This document shows, in pieces, positions 46,701-59,300 of a stretch of 64,000 nt of DNA (positions within the stretch are counted from its first letter, which is position 1; the number at the start of each line of letters is the position of its first letter). Location: positions 1 to 64,000 of the forward strand of contig JAJSSI010000084.1 in NCBI GenBank assembly GCA_031841125.1. Direction: 5' to 3'. This DNA is from Acanthococcus lagerstroemiae (taxonomy: Eukaryota > Arthropoda > Insecta > Hemiptera > Eriococcidae). The notes beneath the pieces were generated by a model, which did no database searches, had not been told where the DNA came from, and worked only from the letters and a program-made list of their open reading frames with translations. The position numbers and the translations under genes were made by a program.

Positions 46701-49503
46701 ATTTTGGTAACAGATTCGAGTTCGCTTCGAAAAATTGAGTAATCTGACCCAGCGCCGACGCCGAAGCTCTCCGAAAATTTTTTCGCCCAAAAAAACGCAT
46801 GATGTATAGTATGGAGAAATTTTCAAAAATAAAAAATTTTGATTTGAAGACTGTTTAATACTCAGTTTTTCACGCTGAGTCCGAATTTGTTGTTCAAATT
46901 CGGCGGGGACGCTCCGCTGTCGAGATACACTCGAAAACGTGGTCAAAATATTTTTCTGTCAGCGCCTTCAACGCGTTGAATATGCCACACATCGCACGCC
47001 AATTGACGTTTTCCAAATCTCTATTTCTCTGGGGCGAACCAACAATTTGCTAATAATTTTGGAATGGAGATAGCTAGAGCAGTGCGGTTTGAAATTTTGG
47101 ATACAGGAGATAATTTTGAATAAGACGTACTTTTCAGTTTTGCTCAAGCAGCCTCCAATCAAAAGATTTTGGCCTTTTATCAGTTCGCCCCAGGAAATTC
47201 GCAACATTGAAAACGCATATTGGTGCGAATTGTATTGCAGATCCGACGAGTTTAAGGCGTTTCTACATTTTTCAGAAATTCGCCAAATTACCAAGATGCA
47301 CTCGAAAATGTGGTCAAAAAATCACTTTAGGTAAATTTTGGTAACAGATTCGAGTTCGCTTCGAAAAATTGAGTAATCTGACCCAGCGCCGACGCCGAAG
47401 CTCTCCGAAAATTTTTTCGCCCAAAAAAACGCATGATGTATAGTATGGAGAAATTTTCAAAAATAAAAAATTTTGATTTGAAGACTGTTTAATACTCAGT
47501 TTTTCACGCTGAGTCCGAATTTGTTGTTCAAATTCGGCGGGGACGCTCCGCTGTCGAGATACACTCGAAAACGTGGTCAAAATATTTTTCTGTCAGCGCC
47601 TTCAACGCGTTGAATATGCCACACATCGCACGCCAATTGACGTTTTCCAAATCTCTATTTCTCTGGGGCGAACCAACAATTTGCTAATAATTTTGGAATG
47701 GAGATAGCTAGAGCAGTGCGGTTTGAAATTTTGGATACAGGAGATAATTTTGAATAAGACGTACTTTTCAGTTTTGCTCAAGCAGCCTCCAATCAAAAGA
47801 TTTTGGCCTTTTATCAGTTCGCCCCAGGAAATTCGCAACATTGAAAACGCATATTGGTGCGAATTGTATTGCAGATCCGACGAGTTTAAGGCGTTTCTAC
47901 ATTTTTCAGAAATTCGCCAAATTACCAAGATGCACTCGAAAATGTGGTCAAAAAATCACTTTAGGTAAATTTTGGTAACAGATTCGAGTTCGCTTCGAAA
48001 AATTGAGTAATCTGACCCAGCGCCGACGCCGAAGCTCTCCGAAAATTTTTTCGCCCAAAAAAACGCATGATGTATAGTATGGAGAAATTTTCAAAAATAA
48101 AAAATTTTGATTTGAAGACTGTTTAATACTCAGTTTTTCACGCTGAGTCCGAATTTGTTGTTCAAATTCGGCGGGGACGCTCCGCTGTCGAGATACACTC
48201 GAAAACGTGGTCAAAATATTTTTCTGTCAGCGCCTTCAACGCGTTGAATATGCCACACATCGCACGCCAATTGACGTTTTCCAAATCTCTATTTCTCTGG
48301 GGCGAACCAACAATTTGCTAATAATTTTGGAATGGAGATAGCTAGAGCAGTGCGGTTTGAAATTTTGGATACAGGAGATAATTTTGAATAAGACGTACTT
48401 TTCAGTTTTGCTCAAGCAGCCTCCAATCAAAAGATTTTGGCCTTTTATCAGTTCGCCCCAGGAAATTCGCAACATTGAAAACGCATATTGGTGCGAATTG
48501 TATTGCAGATCCGACGAGTTTAAGGCGTTTCTACATTTTTCAGAAATTCGCCAAATTACCAAGATGCACTCGAAAATGTGGTCAAAAAATCACTTTAGGT
48601 AAATTTTGGTAACAGATTCGAGTTCGCTTCGAAAAATTGAGTAATCTGACCCAGCGCCGACGCCGAAGCTCTCCGAAAATTTTTTCGCCCAAAAAAACGC
48701 ATGATGTATAGTATGGAGAAATTTTCAAAAATAAAAAATTTTGATTTGAAGACTGTTTAATACTCAGTTTTTCACGCTGAGTCCGAATTTGTTGTTCAAA
48801 TTCGGCGGGGACGCTCCGCTGTCGAGATACACTCGAAAACGTGGTCAAAATATTTTTCTGTCAGCGCCTTCAACGCGTTGAATATGCCACACATCGCACG
48901 CCAATTGACGTTTTCCAAATCTCTATTTCTCTGGGGCGAACCAACAATTTGCTAATAATTTTGGAATGGAGATAGCTAGAGCAGTGCGGTTTGAAATTTT
49001 GGATACAGGAGATAATTTTGAATAAGACGTACTTTTCAGTTTTGCTCAAGCAGCCTCCAATCAAAAGATTTTGGCCTTTTATCAGTTCGCCCCAGGAAAT
49101 TCGCAACATTGAAAACGCATATTGGTGCGAATTGTATTGCAGATCCGACGAGTTTAAGGCGTTTCTACATTTTTCAGAAATTCGCCAAATTACCAAGATG
49201 CACTCGAAAATGTGGTCAAAAAATCACTTTAGGTAAATTTTGGTAACAGATTCGAGTTCGCTTCGAAAAATTGAGTAATCTGACCCAGCGCCGACGCCGA
49301 AGCTCTCCGAAAATTTTTTCGCCCAAAAAAAACGCATGATGTATAGTATGGAGAAATTTTCAAAAATAAAAAATTTTGATTTGAAGACTGTTTAATACTC
49401 AGTTTTTCACGCTGAGTCCGAATTTGTTGTTCAAATTCGGCGGGGACGCTCCGCTGTCGAGATACACTCGAAAACGTGGTCAAAATATTTTTCTGTCAGC
49501 GCC
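43796..49503 (+). repeat. Array zone III: nine class A units in a row
   Basis: Units 62-70 start at 43796, 44430, 45064, 45699, 46333, 46967, 47601, 48235 and 48869. All are 634 bp except two of 635 bp, each with one extra A in a homopolymer (A-tract near 45561-45567; A-run near 49325-49332). A pure run between C-rich zones suggests a local amplification of one A unit. Confidence 0.9.
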
Positions 49504-52500
49504 TTCAACGCGTTGAATATGCCACACATCGCACGCCAATTGACGTTTTCCAAATCTCTATTTCTCTGGGGCGAACCAACAATTTGCTAATAATTTTGGA
49601 ATGGAGATAGCTAGAGCAGTGCGGTTTGAAATTTTGGATACAGGAGATAATTTTGAATAAGACGTACTTTTCAGTTTTGCTCAAGCAGCCTCCAATCAAA
49701 AGATTTTGGCCTTTTATCAGTTCGCCCCAGGAAATTCGCAACATTGAAAACGCATATTGGTGCGAATTGTATTGCAGATCCGACGAGTTTAAGGCGTTTC
49801 TACATTTTTCAGAAATTCGCCAAATTACCAAGATGCACTCGAAAATGTGGTCAAAAAATCACTTTAGGTAAATTTTGGTAACAGATTCGAGTTCGCTTCG
49901 AAAAATTGAGTAATCTGACCCAGCGCCGACGCCGAAGCTCTCCGAAAATTTTTTCGCCCAAAAAAACGCATGATGTATAGTATGGAGAAATTTTCAAAAT
50001 TTTCAAAAATAAAAAATTTTGATTTGAAGACTGTTTTTTTCAATGATTTGTTGTTCAATTCGGCGGGGACGCTCCGCTGTCGAGATACACTCGAAAACGT
50101 GGTCAAAATATTTTTCTGTCAGCGCCTTCAACGCGTTGAATATGCCACACATCGCACGCCAATTGACGTTTTCCAAATCTCTATTTCTCTGGGGCGAACC
50201 AACAATTTGCTAATAATTTTGGAATGGAGATAGCTAGAGCAGTGCGGTTTGAAATTTTGGATACAGGAGATAATTTTGAATAAGACGTACTTTTCAGTTT
50301 TGCTCAAGCAGCCTCCAATCAAAAGATTTTGGCCTTTTATCAGTTCGCCCCAGGAAATTCGCAACATTGAAAACGCATATTGGTGCGAATTGTATTGCAG
50401 ATCCGACGAGTTTAAGGCGTTTCTACATTTTTCAGAAATTCGCCAAATTACCAAGATGCACTCGAAAATGTGGTCAAAAAATCACTTTAGGTAAATTTTG
50501 GTAACAGATTCGAGTTCGCTTCGAAAAATTGAGTAATCTGACCCAGCGCCGACGCCGAAGCTCTCCGAAAATTTTTTCGCCCAAAAAAACGCATGATGTA
50601 TAGTATGGAGAAATTTTCAAAATTTTCAAAAATAAAAAATTTTGATTTGAAGACTGTTTAATACTCAGTTTTTCACGCTGAGTCCGAATTTGTTGTTCAA
50701 ATTCGGCGGGGACGCTCCGCTGTCGAGATACACTCGAAAACGTGGTCAAAATATTTTTCTGTCAGCGCCTTCAACGAATATTTTTCACATCACGCACGCC
50801 AATTGACGTTTTCCAAATCTCTATTTCTCTGGGGCGAACCAACAATTTGCTAATAATTTTGGAATGGAGATAGCTAGAGCAGTGCGGTTTGAAATTTTGG
50901 ATACAGGAGATAATTTTGAATAAGACGTACTTTTCAGTTTTGCTCAAGCAGCCTCCAATCAAAAGATTTTGGCCTTTTATCAGTTCGCCCCAGGAAATTC
51001 GCAACATTGAAAACGCATATTGGTGCGAATTGTATTGCAGATCCGACGAGTTTAAGGCGTTTCTACATTTTTCAGAAATTCGCCAAATTACCAAGATGCA
51101 CTCGAAAATGTGGTCAAAAAATCACTTTAGGTAAATTTTGGTAACAGATTCGAGTTCGCTTCGAAAAATTGAGTAATCTGACCCAGCGCCGACGCCGAAG
51201 CTCTCCGAAAATTTTTTCGCCCAAAAAAACGCATGATGTATAGTATGGAGAAATTTTCAAAAATAAAAAATTTTGATTTGAAGACTGTTTAATACTCAGT
51301 TTTTCACGCTGAGTCCGAATTTGTTGTTCAAATTCGGCGGGGACGCTCCGCTGTCGAGATACACTCGAAAACGTGGTCAAAATATTTTTCTGTCAGCGCC
51401 TTCAACGCGTTGAATATGCCACACATCGCACGCCAATTGACGTTTTCCAAATCTCTATTTCTCTGGGGCGAACCAACAATTTGCTAATAATTTTGGAATG
51501 GAGATAGCTAGAGCAGTGCGGTTTGAAATTTTGGATACAGGAGATAATTTTGAATAAGACGTACTTTTCAGTTTTGCTCAAGCAGCCTCCAATCAAAAGA
51601 TTTTGGCCTTTTATCAGTTCGCCCCAGGAAATTCGCAACATTGAAAACGCATATTGGTGCGAATTGTATTGCAGATCCGACGAGTTTAAGGCGTTTCTAC
51701 ATTTTTCAGAAATTCGCCAAATTACCAAGATGCACTCGAAAATGTGGTCAAAAAATCACTTTAGGTAAATTTTGGTAACAGATTCGAGTTCGCTTCGAAA
51801 AATTGAGTAATCTGACCCAGCGCCGACGCCGAAGCTCTCCGAAAATTTTTTCGCCCAAAAAAACGCATGATGTATAGTATGGAGAAATTTTCAAAATTTT
51901 CAAAAATAAAAAATTTTGATTTGAAGACTGTTTAATACTCACACGCTCCGAATTTGTTTTTCAAATTCGGCGGGGACGCTCCGCTGTCGAGATACACTCG
52001 AAAACGTGGTCAAAATATTTTTCTGTCAGCGCCTTCAACGCGTTGAATATGCCACACATCGCACGCCAATTGACGTTTTCCAAATCTCTATTTCTCTGGG
52101 GCGAACCAACAATTTGCTAATAATTTTGGAATGGAGATAGCTAGAGCAGTGCGGTTTGAAATTTTGGATACAGGAGATAATTTTGAATAAGACGTACTTT
52201 TCAGTTTTGCTCAAGCAGCCTCCAATCAAAAGATTTTGGCCTTTTATCAGTTCGCCCCAGGAAATTCGCAACATTGAAAACGCATATTGGTGCGAATTGT
52301 ATTGCAGATCCGACGAGTTTAAGGCGTTTCTACATTTTTCAGAAATTCGCCAAATTACCAAGATGCACTCGAAAATGTGGTCAAAAAATCACTTTAGGTA
52401 AATTTTGGTAACAGATTCGAGTTCGCTTCGAAAAATTGAGTAATCTGACCCAGCGCCGACGCCGAAGCTCTCCGAAAATTTTTTCGCCCAAAAAAACGCA

Positions 52501-53310
52501 TGATGTATAGTATGGAGAAATTTTCAAAATTTTCAAAAATAAAAAATTTTGATTTGAAGACTGTTTAATACTCAGTTTTTCACGCTGAGTCCGAATTTGT
52601 TGTTCAAATTCGGCGGGGACGCTCCGCTGTCGAGATACACTCGAAAACGTGGTCAAAATATTTTTCTGTCAGCGCCTTCAACGCGTTGAATATGCCACAC
52701 ATCGCACGCCAATTGACGTTTTCCAAATCTCTATTTCTCTGGGGCGAACCAACAATTTGCTAATAATTTTGGAATGGAGATAGCTAGAGCAGTGCGGTTT
52801 GAAATTTTGGATACAGGAGATAATTTTGAATAAGACGTACTTTTCAGTTTTGCTCAAGCAGCCTCCAATCAAAAGATTTTGGCCTTTTATCAGTTCGCCC
52901 CAGGAAATTCGCAACATTGAAAACGCATATTGGTGCGAATTGTATTGCAGATCCGACGAGTTTAAGGCGTTTCTACATTTTTCAGAAATTCGCCAAATTA
53001 CCAAGATGCACTCGAAAATGTGGTCAAAAAATCACTTTAGGTAAATTTTGGTAACAGATTCGAGTTCGCTTCGAAAAATTGAGTAATCTGACCCAGCGCC
53101 GACGCCGAAGCTCTCCGAAAATTTTTTCGCCCAAAAAAACGCATGATGTATAGTATGGAGAAATTTTCAAAATTAAAAAATTTTGATTTGAAGACTGTTT
53201 AATACTCAGTTTTTCACGCTGAGTCCGAATTTGTTGTTCAAATTCGGCGGGGACGCTCCGCTGTCGAGATACACTCGAAAACGTGGTCAAAATATTTTTC
53301 TGTCAGCGCC
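49504..53310 (+). repeat. Irregular array segment, units 71-76
   Basis: Unit starts: 49504, 50127, 50770, 51401, 52034, 52677. Lengths are 623, 643, 631, 633, 643 and 634. Three units have rewritten short segments: 50033-50060 (a T-run and loss of 20 bp around the hairpin), 50776-50792 (palindrome destroyed, net loss of 3 bp) and 51938-51970 (hairpin neighbourhood shortened by 10 bp). The unit at 52677 has an unusual A-tract junction. These are the most altered units of the homogeneous array. Confidence 0.88.
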
Positions 53311-56300
53311 TTCAACGCGTTGAATATGCCACACATCGCACGCCAATTGACGTTTTCCAAATCTCTATTTCTCTGGGGCGAACCAACAATTTGCTAATAA
53401 TTTTGGAATGGAGATAGCTAGAGCAGTGCGGTTTGAAATTTTGGATACAGGAGATAATTTTGAATAAGACGTACTTTTCAGTTTTGCTCAAGCAGCCTCC
53501 AATCAAAAGATTTTGGCCTTTTATCAGTTCGCCCCAGGAAATTCGCAACATTGAAAACGCATATTGGTGCGAATTGTATTGCAGATCCGACGAGTTTAAG
53601 GCGTTTCTACATTTTTCAGAAATTCGCCAAATTACCAAGATGCACTCGAAAATGTGGTCAAAAAATCACTTTAGGTAAATTTTGGTAACAGATTCGAGTT
53701 CGCTTCGAAAAATTGAGTAATCTGACCCAGCGCCGACGCCGAAGCTCTCCGAAAATTTTTTCGCCCAAAAAAACGCATGATGTATAGTATGGAGAAATTT
53801 TCAAAATTTTCAAAAATAAAAATTTTGATTTGAAGACTGTTTAATACTCAGTTTTTCACGCTGAGTCCGAATTTGTTGTTCAAATTCGGCGGGGACGCTC
53901 CGCTGTCGAGATACACTCGAAAACGTGGTCAAAATATTTTTCTGTCAGCGCCTTCAACGCGTTGAATATGCCACACATCGCACGCCAATTGACGTTTTCC
54001 AAATCTCTATTTCTCTGGGGCGAACCAACAATTTGCTAATAATTTTGGAATGGAGATAGCTAGAGCAGTGCGGTTTGAAATTTTGGATACAGGAGATAAT
54101 TTTGAATAAGACGTACTTTTCAGTTTTGCTCAAGCAGCCTCCAATCAAAAGATTTTGGCCTTTTATCAGTTCGCCCCAGGAAATTCGCAACATTGAAAAC
54201 GCATATTGGTGCGAATTGTATTGCAGATCCGACGAGTTTAAGGCGTTTCTACATTTTTCAGAAATTCGCCAAATTACCAAGATGCACTCGAAAATGTGGT
54301 CAAAAAATCACTTTAGGTAAATTTTGGTAACAGATTCGAGTTCGCTTCGAAAAATTGAGTAATCTGACCCAGCGCCGACGCCGAAGCTCTCCGAAAATTT
54401 TTTCGCCCAAAAAAACGCATGATGTATAGTATGGAGAAATTTTCAAAATTTTCAAAAATAAAAAATTTTGATTTGAAGACTGTTTAATACTCAGTTTTTC
54501 ACGCTGAGTCCGAATTTGTTGTTCAAATTCGGCGGGGACGCTCCGCTGTCGAGATACACTCGAAAACGTGGTCAAAATATTTTTCTGTCAGCGCCTTCAA
54601 CGCGTTGAATATGCCACACATCGCACGCCAATTGACGTTTTCCAAATCTCTATTTCTCTGGGGCGAACCAACAATTTGCTAATAATTTTGGAATGGAGAT
54701 AGCTAGAGCAGTGCGGTTTGAAATTTTGGATACAGGAGATAATTTTGAATAAGACGTACTTTTCAGTTTTGCTCAAGCAGCCTCCAATCAAAAGATTTTG
54801 GCCTTTTATCAGTTCGCCCCAGGAAATTCGCAACATTGAAAACGCATATTGGTGCGAATTGTATTGCAGATCCGACGAGTTTAAGGCGTTTCTACATTTT
54901 TCAGAAATTCGCCAAATTACCAAGATGCACTCGAAAATGTGGTCAAAAAATCACTTTAGGTAAATTTTGGTAACAGATTCGAGTTCGCTTCGAAAAATTG
55001 AGTAATCTGACCCAGCGCCGACGCCGAAGCTCTCCGAAAATTTTTTCGCCCAAAAAAACGCATGATGTATAGTATGGAGAAATTTTCAAAATTTTCAAAA
55101 ATAAAAAATTTTGATTTGAAGACTGTTTAATACTCAGTTTTTCACGCTGAGTCCGAATTTGTTGTTCAAATTCGGCGGGGACGCTCCGCTGTCGAGATAC
55201 ACTCGAAAACGTGGTCAAAATATTTTTCTGTCAGCGCCTTCAACGCGTTGAATATGCCACACATCGCACGCCAATTGACGTTTTCCAAATCTCTATTTCT
55301 CTGGGGCGAACCAACAATTTGCTAATAATTTTGGAATGGAGATAGCTAGAGCAGTGCGGTTTGAAATTTTGGATACAGGAGATAATTTTGAATAAGACGT
55401 ACTTTTCAGTTTTGCTCAAGCAGCCTCCAATCAAAAGATTTTGGCCTTTTATCAGTTCGCCCCAGGAAATTCGCAACATTGAAAACGCATATTGGTGCGA
55501 ATTGTATTGCAGATCCGACGAGTTTAAGGCGTTTCTACATTTTTCAGAAATTCGCCAAATTACCAAGATGCACTCGAAAATGTGGTCAAAAAATCACTTT
55601 AGGTAAATTTTGGTAACAGATTCGAGTTCGCTTCGAAAAATTGAGTAATCTGACCCAGCGCCGACGCCGAAGCTCTCCGAAAATTTTTTCGCCCAAAAAA
55701 ACGCATGATGTATAGTATGGAGAAATTTTCAAAATTTTCAAAAATAAAAAATTTTGATTTGAAGACTGTTTAATACTCAGTTTTTCACGCTGAGTCCGAA
55801 TTTGTTGTTCAAATTCGGCGGGGACGCTCCGCTGTCGAGATACACTCGAAAACGTGGTCAAAATATTTTTCTGTCAGCGCCTTCAACGCGTTGAATATGC
55901 CACACATCGCACGCCAATTGACGTTTTCCAAATCTCTATTTCTCTGGGGCGAACCAACAATTTGCTAATAATTTTGGAATGGAGATAGCTAGAGCAGTGC
56001 GGTTTGAAATTTTGGATACAGGAGATAATTTTGAATAAGACGTACTTTTCAGTTTTGCTCAAGCAGCCTCCAATCAAAAGATTTTGGCCTTTTATCAGTT
56101 CGCCCCAGGAAATTCGCAACATTGAAAACGCATATTGGTGCGAATTGTATTGCAGATCCGACGAGTTTAAGGCGTTTCTACATTTTTCAGAAATTCGCCA
56201 AATTACCAAGATGCACTCGAAAATGTGGTCAAAAAATCACTTTAGGTAAATTTTGGTAACAGATTCGAGTTCGCTTCGAAAAATTGAGTAATCTGACCCA

Positions 56301-59300
56301 GCGCCGACGCCGAAGCTCTCCGAAAATTTTTTCGCCCAAAAAAACGCATGATGTATAGTATGGAGAAATTTTCAAATTTTCAAAAATAAAAAATTTTGAT
56401 TTGAAGACTGTTTAATACTCAGTTTTTCACGCTGAGTCCGAATTTGTTGTTCAAATTCGGCGGGGACGCTCCGCTGTCGAGATACACTCGAAAACGTGGT
56501 CAAAATATTTTTCTGTCAGCGCCTTCAACGCGTTGAATATGCCACACATCGCACGCCAATTGACGTTTTCCAAATCTCTATTTCTCTGGGGCGAACCAAC
56601 AATTTGCTAATAATTTTGGAATGGAGATAGCTAGAGCAGTGCGGTTTGAAATTTTGGATACAGGAGATAATTTTGAATAAGACGTACTTTTCAGTTTTGC
56701 TCAAGCAGCCTCCAATCAAAAGATTTTGGCCTTTTATCAGTTCGCCCCAGGAAATTCGCAACATTGAAAACGCATATTGGTGCGAATTGTATTGCAGATC
56801 CGACGAGTTTAAGGCGTTTCTACATTTTTCAGAAATTCGCCAAATTACCAAGATGCACTCGAAAATGTGGTCAAAAAATCACTTTAGGTAAATTTTGGTA
56901 ACAGATTCGAGTTCGCTTCGAAAAATTGAGTAATCTGACCCAGCGCCGACGCCGAAGCTCTCCGAAAATTTTTTCGCCCAAAAAAACGCATGATGTATAG
57001 TATGGAGAAATTTTCAAAATTTTCAAAAATAAAAAATTTTGATTTGAAGACTGTTTAATACTCAGTTTTTCACGCTGAGTCCGAATTTGTTGTTCAAATT
57101 CGGCGGGGACGCTCCGCTGTCGAGATACACTCGAAAACGTGGTCAAAATATTTTTCTGTCAGCGCCTTCAACGCGTTGAATATGCCACACATCGCACGCC
57201 AATTGACGTTTTCCAAATCTCTATTTCTCTGGGGCGAACCAACAATTTGCTAATAATTTTGGAATGGAGATAGCTAGAGCAGTGCGGTTTGAAATTTTGG
57301 ATACAGGAGATAATTTTGAATAAGACGTACTTTTCAGTTTTGCTCAAGCAGCCTCCAATCAAAAGATTTTGGCCTTTTATCAGTTCGCCCCAGGAAATTC
57401 GCAACATTGAAAACGCATATTGGTGCGAATTGTATTGCAGATCCGACGAGTTTAAGGCGTTTCTACATTTTTCAGAAATTCGCCAAATTACCAAGATGCA
57501 CTCGAAAATGTGGTCAAAAAATCACTTTAGGTAAATTTTGGTAACAGATTCGAGTTCGCTTCGAAAAATTGAGTAATCTGACCCAGCGCCGACGCCGAAG
57601 CTCTCCGAAAATTTTTTCGCCCAAAAAAACGCATGATGTATAGTATGGAGAAATTTTCAAAATTTTCAAAAATAAAAAATTTTGATTTGAAGACTGTTTA
57701 ATACTCAGTTTTTCACGCTGAGTCCGAATTTGTTGTTCAAATTCGGCGGGGACGCTCCGCTGTCGAGATACACTCGAAAACGTGGTCAAAATATTTTTCT
57801 GTCAGCGCCTTCAACGCGTTGAATATGCCACACATCGCACGCCAATTGACGTTTTCCAAATCTCTATTTCTCTGGGGCGAACCAACAATTTGCTAATAAT
57901 TTTGGAATGGAGATAGCTAGAGCAGTGCGGTTTGAAATTTTGGATACAGGAGATAATTTTGAATAAGACGTACTTTTCAGTTTTGCTCAAGCAGCCTCCA
58001 ATCAAAAGATTTTGGCCTTTTATCAGTTCGCCCCAGGAAATTCGCAACATTGAAAACGCATATTGGTGCGAATTGTATTGCAGATCCGACGAGTTTAAGG
58101 CGTTTCTACATTTTTCAGAAATTCGCCAAATTACCAAGATGCACTCGAAAATGTGGTCAAAAAATCACTTTAGGTAAATTTTGGTAACAGATTCGAGTTC
58201 GCTTCGAAAAATTGAGTAATCTGACCCAGCGCCGACGCCGAAGCTCTCCGAAAATTTTTTCGCCCAAAAAAACGCATGATGTATAGTATGGAGAAATTTT
58301 CAAAATTTTCAAAAATAAAAAATTTTGATTTGAAGACTGTTTAATACTCAGTTTTTCACGCTGAGTCCGAATTTGTTGTTCAAATTCGGCGGGGACGCTC
58401 CGCTGTCGAGATACACTCGAAAACGTGGTCAAAATATTTTTCTGTCAGCGCCTTCAACGCGTTGAATATGCCACACATCGCACGCCAATTGACGTTTTCC
58501 AAATCTCTATTTCTCTGGGGCGAACCAACAATTTGCTAATAATTTTGGAATGGAGATAGCTAGAGCAGTGCGGTTTGAAATTTTGGATACAGGAGATAAT
58601 TTTGAATAAGACGTACTTTTCAGTTTTGCTCAAGCAGCCTCCAATCAAAAGATTTTGGCCTTTTATCAGTTCGCCCCAGGAAATTCGCAACATTGAAAAC
58701 GCATATTGGTGCGAATTGTATTGCAGATCCGACGAGTTTAAGGCGTTTCTACATTTTTCAGAAATTCGCCAAATTACCAAGATGCACTCGAAAATGTGGT
58801 CAAAAAATCACTTTAGGTAAATTTTGGTAACAGATTCGAGTTCGCTTCGAAAAATTGAGTAATCTGACCCAGCGCCGACGCCGAAGCTCTCCGAAAATTT
58901 TTTCGCCCAAAAAAACGCATGATGTATAGTATGGAGAAATTTTCAAAATTTTCAAAAATAAAAAATTTTGATTTGAAGACTGTTTAATACTCAGTTTTTC
59001 ACGCTGAGTCCGAATTTGTTGTTCAAATTCGGCGGGGACGCTCCGCTGTCGAGATACACTCGAAAACGTGGTCAAAATATTTTTCTGTCAGCGCCTTCAA
59101 CGCGTTGAATATGCCACACATCGCACGCCAATTGACGTTTTCCAAATCTCTATTTCTCTGGGGCGAACCAACAATTTGCTAATAATTTTGGAATGGAGAT
59201 AGCTAGAGCAGTGCGGTTTGAAATTTTGGATACAGGAGATAATTTTGAATAAGACGTACTTTTCAGTTTTGCTCAAGCAGCCTCCAATCAAAAGATTTTG

